A DNA stretch of 48,198 bases from Acidobacteriota bacterium. GTDB lineage: Bacteria; Acidobacteriota; Terriglobia; Bryobacterales; Bryobacteraceae. A program made the translations under genes and the position numbers. The notes under the pieces are model-generated. The model saw only the letters and a program-made list of their open reading frames with translations. It was not told the DNA's origin and did not search any database. The DNA is taken from NCBI GenBank assembly GCA_025354525.1, contig JANXMS010000392.1, positions 1 through 48,198 on the forward strand, read 5' to 3'. Every line of letters starts with the position of its first letter. Positions within the stretch are counted from its first letter, which is position 1. Shown piece after piece: positions 24,403 through 32,270 of this stretch.

Positions 24403-27400
24403 TTAAAATGTAACTCGCAGCACCACCTCGTGTTGCCGACTAATATTGGCCTGACTCGACACCTGGCCAAATTGCGCCACGCCAAACGTCGTATTGGGAC
24501 CGCCGAAAACTGCGTGGTTCATTAGGTTGAACGAAGAGCCGCGCAGGTTCACCTTCAGCCGCTCGGTCACCGCAAAAGTCTTCGTCAACGTCAGGTTCCA
24601 ATTGTTCATGCCCGGGCTCCGCAGCCACGACGCCCGCGCCGGCGCGTTCCCAAACGTGAAGTTCGCCGGCTGCGCAAACGCCGCCGTGTTGAAATATCGC
24701 AGCAGCCGATCCTGCACTCGTCCGCTGATCCCCGCGTTCGGATCGCCCACCACATTCGGCCGCTGCCCGCCCGCACCCGCCAAAAATAGCGTGTTCTGGT
24801 TCAACCCAAAACTCAGCGGAAATCCGCTCTGAAACGTGTTGAACATCGCTACGTTCCACCCGCCAATCACCGCGTCCAACGCCTTGCTCATCTGCTGACC
24901 CACGGCCCGGCCCCGCCCAATGGGCACATCCCAACTCATCGTCGTCGTCAACCGCTGCGGCACGTCGAACGCCGCCGGCCCCCGCTCGATGCTGCGGTTG
25001 TAAGTGTTCTGATACGGCTGAACGTCCGTTAAATTCTTCGCCATCGTATACGACACAATCGTCGTTAACCCCTTGTAAGCCCGCGTCTCAAACTTCGCTT
25101 GCAGCGAGTGATACGACGAACTGCCAAACGTCGGCAGGTTCCGCGTAATGTTGCCATACGCCGGAAACGGCCGCAGCAACTGCTGCCGCTGCACGGTTCG
25201 CCCCGCCAGCGGACCGCTGGTCAACGACCCGAAATACGGATTCTCCACCACGGTCAGCAAATTCTGACCTTCAGCCAAAAACCGCGGATCCACCTGATTG
25301 ATGTTCTCCGACACGTTGTTCCCAATCGAAACCTCGCTCGTCAATCGCACGCCCTTGCCTCCGATGTAACCGACCTGCACCAGTGACCGCGCAAATAACT
25401 GCCGCTGCAGGTTCACGTTCCACGTGTGATAAATCGGCGTCCGGTCCGCCGGATCCACATAGCTCACGTTCTGACCCAGGAACGCCGCCGCGTTCGCGCC
25501 CACCGTATTCAACTGCTGCGGGAAAGGGTTCGAAAGCCGATTCAACGGCGTGATGCCGTCCTGGGACGTTACCATCGGCGTGGTCACCGAAAATCCAACG
25601 GCATCCACCGAGCCCACCACCGGCACGTAGTTCAACCCATACCCGGCGCGGATCACGGTTTTTGTATTCCACGAATACGCAAGGCCCAAGCGAGGGGCGA
25701 AGTTATTCCGATCCGGGTTATAGATTCCGCGCATGGAGTCCGTCGCATAAGCCAACGCTCCCTGCACCGTCTGCGTTCCCAACCGGTTCGTCGCCGTCCG
25801 GTCGAACCCGCGCGTCGCCCGATTGTACCGCTCCGTCCGCGGCGTCTCATATTCAAATCGTATCCCCAGATTCAGCGTCAGCTTCGACGTCACCCGGAAG
25901 TCGTCCTGCAGGAAAAACGCATAGTACTTATTCAAAATCGAAACACCCGTATTCCGATCAATCGACCCGCTCGCCGCCGTCCCCAGCAGCATCGAAGCCA
26001 TCGGGAACCCGGTCGTCGCCAGCGGCGTATCCGCTCGCGGCCCGTTCGTCCACGCGTTCGTAAAGCTGTAAGTTCCCGGCCCCGAAAGGTTCCGGAAGAA
26101 GTTTCCATACAGCAGTCGCAAGTCCGCCCCGTAACGCAGCAGATGCTTCCCGTGCTGCTCCGATACGCTCGGCTGCAGCGTGTACGTATACCCCGGATCA
26201 TTCACGAGGCCGCTCCCCGCCAAATTCATAAACCCATTCACCCGCATCAACGGAAACGACGGCGATTGCAACGTGTTCACGAACGAACTCGGAAAGCCCA
26301 ACGAAGCCAGATCGAACCCAGCCGACCACGGCTTATTGTCCTCCTTCGCCCGCGCGTAACCCAGCCGAACGTCCAGCGTCCGTCGCGGACTCAACAAAAA
26401 CGTGCTCCCCCACGAAATACCGAAATTGGGCCGGTTCACCACGTTCCGGCCGTCTGACGCTAACCCGTCAAACTGGAACGGGAAAACCAACAGCGCCGTC
26501 CCGTAGTTCACCCGCACAAACGTCGTGAACTGATCGCTGAACTTGTGATCGAACTTCACCGCCGTCATGTTGTAGTTTCGCGGCCACTTCCCACCGAACG
26601 TAAAATTATTCGCCCAGGGTTGGGCCGCCAATGGCGGCGTCCTGTTCGCGGTCGGAAAGTACGTCATCACTTTCTGCGCCACCGGGTCTTGCCGATTCTG
26701 CGGAATCACGTTCCCCGCAAACGGCGTTCGCGTCGGCGCGCCGTTCACGGTCGCCACCGAAAACGGATCGTAGATCACTTGCGGTGCCTCGCTGAAATCG
26801 CCCGCCCGCATCTTTGCCGTCGGCGTCGAACCCAAAAAGTCAATCCCGTTCCCTTCCTTCGAACCCTCAAAATTTAGGAACCAAAACGACCGGTTCCGCC
26901 CGTCGTAAAGCTTCGGCAGGAACACCGGCCCCCCCAGCGCGAACCCATACGTGTTCGCTCCGAATGCCGCCAATTTCCGTCCCTGGCCCCGCGCAAAATA
27001 GGTGTTCGCATCCAGCTTGGAATTCTTGAAGAATTCGTACATCGTTCCGTGAATCTGATTGGTCCCGCTCTTCACCACGATGTTCGTCATACTCCCGCCG
27101 GACCGCCCGAACTCGCTCGACAACGAACCCACTTCCAGTTTGAACTCGCCAATCGCATCCACCGCTGGCACCCAGCCCGAAATGTTCACGCCCCGGTTCA
27201 CGTTCACGGTATTCGCCACGCCGTCGACAAACACGTCCGTCGCCGCCACCGGCGCCCCGTTGGCCGAAAACAGAACGTTGGTAATCGTATCGTTCGGCCG
27301 CGTATCTTCGCCGTACCGGTTGTTCACGACTCCCGGCGTCAGCGTAAACAGGAACAACGAACTCCGCCCTTTCAAGGGCAGGTTGTCTCTCACCTCCTGC

Positions 27401-27798
27401 CGAATCGCCGTCCCCAGCGAAGTCGTGTCCGTCTCAATCGTCCCGACGCTGGCGTTCACCTCCACCGTCTCAGCCGCGTCGCCCAACGCCAACGCCAAAT
27501 CCAAGCGCACCGTCTGCGTCACGTTCAACTCAATCCCGCTTCGCACCAAGCTCCGAAACCCCGGCGCCTTCACCGTCACCTGATACTTCCCCGGTGCCAA
27601 AAGCTGAAACAGGTAGGCGCCGTCTCCGTCTGTCTCCATCGCCCGATCTACGCCCGTGTCCGTGTTCTTCAACACCACTTGCGCCTTCGCCACTGACGCC
27701 CCCGTCGGGTCCGTCACCGTCCCCTGCAACGTCGCTCTAAAATCTTGCGCCAAGGCTAACCCGGCCAATGCGAATACGGCCATTCGAAAAAAAATCAT
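24403..27798 (-). CDS. Oar-like TonB-dependent outer-membrane receptor
   Basis: A 1,131-residue outer-membrane protein: a signal peptide (MAVFALAGLALAQ), an N-terminal carboxypeptidase-regulatory-like domain (LQGTVTDPTGASVAKAQVVL and PGKYQVTVKAPGFRSL), a TonB plug region (about 110-240, with VNRGVNISGWVPAVDAIGEF), then a long beta-barrel ending in a terminal Phe (VVLRVTF). Such Oar-type receptors are abundant in Acidobacteria and probably import or bind large organic ligands. The ligand is unknown. It lies 14 nt after the SMP-30-like gene with a hairpin between them. ATG 27798 or the fifth-codon-later ATG could be the start. Confidence 0.85.
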   Translation of the reverse strand: MIFFRMAVFALAGLALAQDFRATLQGTVTDPTGASVAKAQVVLKNTDTGVDRAMETDGDGAYLFQLLAPGKYQVTVKAPGFRSLVRSGIELNVTQTVRLDLALALGDAAETVEVNASVGTIETDTTSLGTAIRQEVRDNLPLKGRSSLFLFTLTPGVVNNRYGEDTRPNDTITNVLFSANGAPVAATDVFVDGVANTVNVNRGVNISGWVPAVDAIGEFKLEVGSLSSEFGRSGGSMTNIVVKSGTNQIHGTMYEFFKNSKLDANTYFARGQGRKLAAFGANTYGFALGGPVFLPKLYDGRNRSFWFLNFEGSKEGNGIDFLGSTPTAKMRAGDFSEAPQVIYDPFSVATVNGAPTRTPFAGNVIPQNRQDPVAQKVMTYFPTANRTPPLAAQPWANNFTFGGKWPRNYNMTAVKFDHKFSDQFTTFVRVNYGTALLVFPFQFDGLASDGRNVVNRPNFGISWGSTFLLSPRRTLDVRLGYARAKEDNKPWSAGFDLASLGFPSSFVNTLQSPSFPLMRVNGFMNLAGSGLVNDPGYTYTLQPSVSEQHGKHLLRYGADLRLLYGNFFRNLSGPGTYSFTNAWTNGPRADTPLATTGFPMASMLLGTAASGSIDRNTGVSILNKYYAFFLQDDFRVTSKLTLNLGIRFEYETPRTERYNRATRGFDRTATNRLGTQTVQGALAYATDSMRGIYNPDRNNFAPRLGLAYSWNTKTVIRAGYGLNYVPVVGSVDAVGFSVTTPMVTSQDGITPLNRLSNPFPQQLNTVGANAAAFLGQNVSYVDPADRTPIYHTWNVNLQRQLFARSLVQVGYIGGKGVRLTSEVSIGNNVSENINQVDPRFLAEGQNLLTVVENPYFGSLTSGPLAGRTVQRQQLLRPFPAYGNITRNLPTFGSSSYHSLQAKFETRAYKGLTTIVSYTMAKNLTDVQPYQNTYNRSIERGPAAFDVPQRLTTTMSWDVPIGRGRAVGQQMSKALDAVIGGWNVAMFNTFQSGFPLSFGLNQNTLFLAGAGGQRPNVVGDPNAGISGRVQDRLLRYFNTAAFAQPANFTFGNAPARASWLRSPGMNNWNLTLTKTFAVTERLKVNLRGSSFNLMNHAVFGGPNTTFGVAQFGQVSSQANISRQHEVVLRVTF

Positions 27799-27800
27799 GC

Positions 27801-27822
27801 GCTGGAGTTATATCACTCCAGC
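27801..27822 (-). promoter_or_regulatory. Hairpin between SMP-30-like and Oar receptor genes
   Basis: An 8-bp perfect inverted repeat, GCTGGAGT and ACTCCAGC, has a 6-nt loop (TATATC on plus). On the coding strand it contains the SMP-30 gene stop and pairs the only GGAG in the region with CTCC, leaving the Oar ATG 3 nt beyond the stem. It may control translation of the receptor or be an operator. There is no U-run, so it is not a classic terminator. Confidence 0.45.
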
Positions 27823-28640
27823 CGAAACCGAACAAGCCTCCCCTTCTCCATCTCTGTCACAAACACCGTCTTCCCGTCCGCACTGATCGCGACGTTACTT
27901 GGCTTCTTCCCCAACGTGTCGATCTCTCGGATCACCTTCCCCGCCGCTGACACCATTGCCACCGTCCCCTTCCCATGCCGCGAAATCAGCAGATTGCCCT
28001 TCCGATCCATCCGCATCCCATCCATCGAAAAATCCGGAAACTCAATCAGCAGCGTCTTCCCGCTCAACGTCCCATTTCGTTCCACCCGAAACCGCCACAC
28101 CTTCCGCTGCACCGACTCATTCACATACAGATACTTCCCGTTCTTACTCAACTCAATCCCATTCGTCGTCCCCATTCCCTCCGCCGCCCGCACCACTTTG
28201 CCCTCCCGCGAGATCCGCCAAATCTGCCCCGTCCCGTTTCCCCAATTCGGGTCCGATGCCCACAGAGTCCCGTCTTTAGCCATCGCCAAATCATTCGGCT
28301 GATTCATCCCGGCCTCATGGGCAAACACGCTGATCTTCCGCGTCCCCGGATCAATCTTCAAGATGTTATGCCCCGTGTAATCCGCCACGTATAACTGCCC
28401 ATCCCGACCAATCCGAATGCCGTTGGCCAAACTCCCTTTGGGCATCTCGACAAACACTTCGCCCTTCCCTTCCGGACTCACCCGGCCAATCGTGTTCTTC
28501 CGCGCAAAACTAACGGCGTACACATTCCCGGCCCGGTCCACCGTCGGCCCTTCGATCTCTCCGGTAAAACTCTTCTCCGCCGTGAACGGCACCGCCACAA
28601 ACAAAACTTCGGCTGCCAGTAAAAAGACCATCATGTCCAT
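27813..28640 (-). CDS. SMP-30/gluconolactonase-like beta-propeller protein
   Basis: A 275-residue protein with an export signal (MMVFLLAAEVLFVAVPFTA) and a six-bladed propeller of the SMP-30/gluconolactonase/strictosidine-synthase type. Repeated units include GPTVDRAGNVYAVSFARKNT, ANGIRIGRDGQLYVADYTGH, QPNDLAMAKDGTLWASDPNW and NVAISADGKTVFVTEMEKGR. The family hydrolyses sugar lactones or serves as a sensor. The metal-binding Glu, Asn and Asp pattern (EGP, QPND, DGM) is present, so hydrolase activity is possible. The start is ATG 28640 or, better placed for a leaderless transcript, 28634. It precedes the Oar receptor. Confidence 0.8.
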   Translation of the reverse strand: MDMMVFLLAAEVLFVAVPFTAEKSFTGEIEGPTVDRAGNVYAVSFARKNTIGRVSPEGKGEVFVEMPKGSLANGIRIGRDGQLYVADYTGHNILKIDPGTRKISVFAHEAGMNQPNDLAMAKDGTLWASDPNWGNGTGQIWRISREGKVVRAAEGMGTTNGIELSKNGKYLYVNESVQRKVWRFRVERNGTLSGKTLLIEFPDFSMDGMRMDRKGNLLISRHGKGTVAMVSAAGKVIREIDTLGKKPSNVAISADGKTVFVTEMEKGRLVRFRLE

Positions 28641-28642
28641 GC

Positions 28643-28650
28643 AGTATAGT
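28643..28650. promoter_or_regulatory. Overlapping divergent -10 elements
   Basis: Only 17 bp separate the divergent start codons at 28640 and 28658. On plus, TATAGT (28645-28650) ends 7 nt before ATG 28658. On minus, TATACT (28648-28643) ends 8 nt before ATG 28634. Both fit leaderless transcripts, and the two hexamers share bases, so the genes may compete for polymerase. Confidence 0.45.
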
Positions 28651-28657
28651 TCTAACA

Positions 28658-29881
28658 ATGCGCCTCCAGCCAAAGTGGCTCCTCATCGCCCTCCTCTGGT
28701 TCTGCTACGTCCTTAACCACGCCGACCGCCAAGTCCTCTATACCCTCTTCCCCGCTCTGCAGTCTCACTTCGGCTTCTCCAACGCCACCCTCGGCCTCAC
28801 CGGTGCCCTCTTCCTGTGGATCTACGGCCTCTTCTCTCCCATCGCCGGCATCCTCGGCGACCGCTGGCCCAAGCCCGCCCTCATCGCCGGCAGCGTCGCC
28901 CTCTGGAGCCTCTTCACCGTCTTCTCCGGCCTTGCCCCCAACGGCCCGGCCCTACTCCTCTGCCGAGCCTTCCTCGGCATCGCCGAGTCCTGTTTTATGC
29001 CCGCGGCCTTCGCTCTGATGGCCAACGCCCATGGCCCGGAAACTCGCTCGAAGGCCATCGCCCTCTTCGCCACCAGTCAAATGGTCGGCGTCGCCTTTGG
29101 GGGCTCCATCAGCGGCTACATTGCCGAACAGTTCCATTGGCGCGTCGCCTTCTGGATGCTCGGTGCCGTCGGCCTCCTCTACGCCTATCCCCTCTATCTC
29201 TTCCTCAAGAGCCTCCCCGAAAACATCCGCATCTCCCCCCAATCCGCTGCCCCCGCCCGCCTCGCCGACTTCGCCCGCCTCGTCCGCATCCCCACCCTCC
29301 AAGTCGTCTCCACCTACGTCGCCGTCGCCACGTTCGGCCTCTTCCTCGTCTACACCTGGCTGCCCACGTTCCTCTACGACAAGTTCCATCTCACCCTCGC
29401 TCAGGCCGGCTACGAAGCCGCTATTTACCCGCAAATCGGCAGCCTCACCGGTCTCCTCTGCGGCGGCCTCCTCGCCGACGCCGGCTACAAGCGGACGAAG
29501 GCCGCCCGCTTCTGGCTCATCTTCGCTGCCTTCTGCGGAGCCGGCCCCTGCATCTTCCTCCTCGGTGCCGCGCCGTCGCTGCTATCAATGCGCATCGCCG
29601 CCGCCTTCTTCGGATTCTGCGCCGGCCTCGTCACCGGAAACCAAGCCGCCTCCGCCTTCGACGTCGTCCCCAGCGCCTTCCGCGCCACCGCCATCGGCGT
29701 ACTGAACTTCCTTGGCTGCTTCATCTCCGGCTTTGCGCCTTATCTCGGCGGCGTCGCGCGGGACACAATCGGAGTCGGCCAACTGATGGCCTTCACCGGC
29801 ATCGCCTACCTGATGACGGCCTGCCTTATTCTCTACGCCGTCCTCCGGCTATTTCCCAAGGACCACGCCGCCGCCCAGTAA
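28658..29881 (+). CDS. MFS transporter
   Basis: A 407-residue major facilitator with about 12 hydrophobic helices. The first helix pair holds LIALLWFCYVLNHADRQVLY, and the loop between helices 2 and 3 reads GILGDRWPKPALIAGS, the MFS GDRxGRR-type motif. RSKAIALFATSQMVGVAFGG follows. The sequence suggests the anion:cation symporter group (hexuronates, phthalate or related acids), but the substrate is not determined. The transcript is probably leaderless. Its stop is 1 nt from the stop of the convergent radical SAM gene. Confidence 0.85.
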   Translation: MRLQPKWLLIALLWFCYVLNHADRQVLYTLFPALQSHFGFSNATLGLTGALFLWIYGLFSPIAGILGDRWPKPALIAGSVALWSLFTVFSGLAPNGPALLLCRAFLGIAESCFMPAAFALMANAHGPETRSKAIALFATSQMVGVAFGGSISGYIAEQFHWRVAFWMLGAVGLLYAYPLYLFLKSLPENIRISPQSAAPARLADFARLVRIPTLQVVSTYVAVATFGLFLVYTWLPTFLYDKFHLTLAQAGYEAAIYPQIGSLTGLLCGGLLADAGYKRTKAARFWLIFAAFCGAGPCIFLLGAAPSLLSMRIAAAFFGFCAGLVTGNQAASAFDVVPSAFRATAIGVLNFLGCFISGFAPYLGGVARDTIGVGQLMAFTGIAYLMTACLILYAVLRLFPKDHAAAQ

Positions 29882-29882
29882 C

Positions 29883-31208
29883 TCAGAATGTCCAGTCGGA
29901 GAGCCAACTCCGCGTCGCGGAGTCGAGAATGGGGGGATGGACAGCAGCGGCGTATTGGCCGATGTGAGAGGGATCGATGTCGGCCTTGTGCTGGGCATCA
30001 AGCCAGTCGCAGTTCCGGCAGTGGGGATCGGCGGCATCTTGAAGGCCCGTTGCGAAATGGGCTCGGGCCGATTGATGCAGCGGAGTATTGAACAGATCCG
30101 GCGCGGAATTGGCGGGATCTAATCGGCCGAACACCAAGTTCTGCCGCGGCGTGGGAGCACAAGCGCAGGGAAGGATCCTGCCATTTGCGTCCATCACGGT
30201 ATTCATGTAGAGCCACTGGCACGTGTGGCCCGGAGTGGGTGGGTCAAGGGGACCTTGCTCTATAATCGGCCAGGCGCCTTCGAAGGCTTGTTGAATGGAA
30301 TTGACGGCGAGATCGTCAGGGAAGCGGTTCCAGTTGCGACTATAATCGTCGGGCGTGACGGGATGGAGTTCGATGCCTTGGCCGAGAGAGTCCGACGCGG
30401 GAAGCAGCGACGGATCATCCCAGCTCACATCGAAGGGCTCCGAGATACGCATCTCATTGACGCCCAGATCCGTTGCGATTTGGATGGCGGCTGGAATCTC
30501 GTGGCGGTTGTGCTCAAAGGCTAAAAACTGCCAAGCGAGGACGGGGAACTTGCAGCCAGCGCGGTCGCGCGCAGCCACGAGTTTTTCAATGTTTTGGAAC
30601 ACCAGTTTTATGTCGCCATTTTTGCGAAAGCGCTGGTAGACGGTTTGCGTGGTTCCGTCAATCGAAATGAGCATGTAGTCGAGGCCGGAGGCGACGTATG
30701 CATCGGCGTCGAAACGAGTCGTCGAGAGGCTAGTGGAGATCATGGTTTGGGCAAGAAATCGCTTGGCCATGCCGATGTACTCGGGTGTTCTCGGATTGAG
30801 CAGTGGCTCTCCGTAGTTGTAGAACATGACTTGGACCGCATACGATCCGTAGCGGCGCAGGAACGCGTCCATGCGATGCGGAGATAACATGCCCTTGGGC
30901 CAATCGAAGAGATTTTTTCTGGAATGGACGCAACCGGGGCAGGCGAGGGTGCAAGCGTTGCAAGGATCCACCAAGAGCCCAAACGGGCGGGAAACGGTTT
31001 TGATCCGGCGGGCAGCGAATTCCGTACGGGCTAGGCTCGCATTGATCATTTTTAGGGCCAAGACCTGCGCTACGGTCTCGGAGTGACCAGCCTGAACTAT
31101 CCAGTCGCGCGCGGCGAGCTTCGCGTGGCCGAGAGTAGTCGCTAGTTCAGCACCGGTTCGGGCACTGGTTATTTCAGCATCAATCTGACGCAATTTGGCG
31201 GAGAACAC
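29883..31208 (-). CDS. Radical SAM/SPASM-domain protein
   Basis: A 441-residue protein. The radical SAM cluster motif CTLACPGC gives Cys86, Cys90 and Cys93, preceded by LLVDPCNA. GEPLLNP and SIDGTTQTVYQRFRK are typical core motifs. The C-terminal SPASM-type region has TCQWLYMNTVMDANGRILPC, ACAP and HCRNCDW with several Cys for extra clusters. Similar enzymes modify peptides or build surface sugars; no precursor peptide is visible nearby. The GTG at 31208 lacks a ribosome binding site, and the real start may be downstream. Base composition is inverted: the coding strand is C-rich, unlike all neighbouring minus-strand genes. Confidence 0.8.
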   Translation of the reverse strand: MFSAKLRQIDAEITSARTGAELATTLGHAKLAARDWIVQAGHSETVAQVLALKMINASLARTEFAARRIKTVSRPFGLLVDPCNACTLACPGCVHSRKNLFDWPKGMLSPHRMDAFLRRYGSYAVQVMFYNYGEPLLNPRTPEYIGMAKRFLAQTMISTSLSTTRFDADAYVASGLDYMLISIDGTTQTVYQRFRKNGDIKLVFQNIEKLVAARDRAGCKFPVLAWQFLAFEHNRHEIPAAIQIATDLGVNEMRISEPFDVSWDDPSLLPASDSLGQGIELHPVTPDDYSRNWNRFPDDLAVNSIQQAFEGAWPIIEQGPLDPPTPGHTCQWLYMNTVMDANGRILPCACAPTPRQNLVFGRLDPANSAPDLFNTPLHQSARAHFATGLQDAADPHCRNCDWLDAQHKADIDPSHIGQYAAAVHPPILDSATRSWLSDWTF

Positions 31209-31234
31209 GGATTAGTCGAACCCAAGCCGACGTC

Positions 31235-32250
31235 TCATTGCGTCTCCTTTACCAACTCATGATGCCGCTTCCGCGCCGCCAGGGCCTTCCCCCGCGCCCC
31301 CCGTTTGGCGTACAGTTGCGCCAGCGCATAGTAGGCCGGCGCATACTCCGGGTTCAACTCAACCACCCGCTCCAACAACTCCACCGCCCGCCCCGGCTCC
31401 ACCCGTTTATGCAGCGCAAACGCCGCCGGCCAAAACTTCCCATCCAGCGCCCAAGCCTTCTCCCACAGCGCCGCTTCGCCCCGTTCCAGGCCCAACAAAT
31501 ACCATCCCAAAGCTGACTCCGCGTGCCCCGCCACGTATTTCGCCAGCCGCGCTTCCACCGCCCCCCCCCCGGCAGCAGCGTCTCGAGTCCCGCGTACAAG
31601 CTCTCCTCCTCCGGAGCCAAATCTATCGCCGCCACAAACGCCGTCACCGCCGCCGCGTTCCGCCCCTGCGCATAGAGCGCCAACCCCAGCAACCGCCACA
31701 ACTCCGCCTGCTTCGGGAACGCCTTCACCGCCACCTGCAACACCGCCTCCGCCCGCTTCTCCTGCCGCGCGTCCAACAGCCCTTGCCCCACTTCGCCCAT
31801 CCGTCGCGCAAACATGTCCCGCCCCCGTTCCACCATCGGCGACCCCGGTGCCAACCGCCCCGCCTGCTCCATCGCCTCCACGGCCAACCCCGCCTCCCCG
31901 CTCCGCAACCGCGCGTCAGCAACTGCCAGCCACATCACCGGCTCCCCGGGAGCCAACTTCACCGCCTCCTCCAGCGCCGCCCGCGCCTCCACCACATTCC
32001 CAGCCTTCAGAGCAGCAATCCCTTTTTGGAGCCACTCCTCCGCGCCGAACAACAGCAACGCCAGAACTAACGCCACGGCACCCGCCCCACCACCCCATAG
32101 CAGCCGCGCGTCAGCCACTGCCAGCCACATCACCGGCTCGCCCGGAGCCAACTTCACCGCCTCCACCACATTCCCCGCCTTCAAAGCAGCAATCCCTTTT
32201 TGGCACCACTCCGCCGCGCCGAACAACACCAACGCCAGAACTAACGCCAC
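31235..32250 (-). pseudogene. TPR protein, frameshifted at a poly-G tract
   Basis: The frame from GTG 32250 encodes TPR units (EEWLQKGIAALKAGNVVEAR, GEAGLAVEAMEQAGRLAPGS, AELWRLLGLALYAQGRNAAA) and continues to LYAGLETLLPGGG. There a run of ten G (coding strand) shifts it out of phase. With eleven G the frame continues into AVEARLAKYVAGHAESALGW and further TPR units to 31235, giving about 338 residues. The first part is a near-tandem duplication. It overlaps the end of the CRTAC1 gene by 10 bp. The tract could be a mutation, a sequencing error, or a slippage switch. TPR proteins usually scaffold complexes. Confidence 0.7.
31561..31570 (-). repeat. Ten-base G homopolymer in TPR gene
   Basis: On plus it is ten consecutive C, flanked by CCACCG and GGCAGC. 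It lies exactly where the TPR coding frame breaks. Changing its length by +1 or -2 restores the reading frame. Confidence 0.85.
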
Positions 32251-32270
32251 GGCACCCGCCCCACCACCCC
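31911..32270. repeat. Imperfect tandem duplication at CRTAC1/TPR junction
   Basis: Copy A is 31911-32096 (186 bp) and copy B 32106-32270 (165 bp). They are nearly identical, apart from a 21-bp in-frame deletion in copy B (seven residues, ARAALEE) and a few substitutions. Each copy contains the start of the TPR gene, the end of CRTAC1 coding sequence and the junction between them; copy A is now internal to the TPR gene. It keeps the frame, so the TPR protein carries a repeated N-terminal hydrophobic segment plus TPR. Confidence 0.85.

Noticed and set aside
25426-26457. Open frame (343 codons) antisense to the Oar receptor at 24403-27798
   Set aside because: The translation is Arg/Pro-rich with no signal or domain; it comes from the base composition of the receptor gene.
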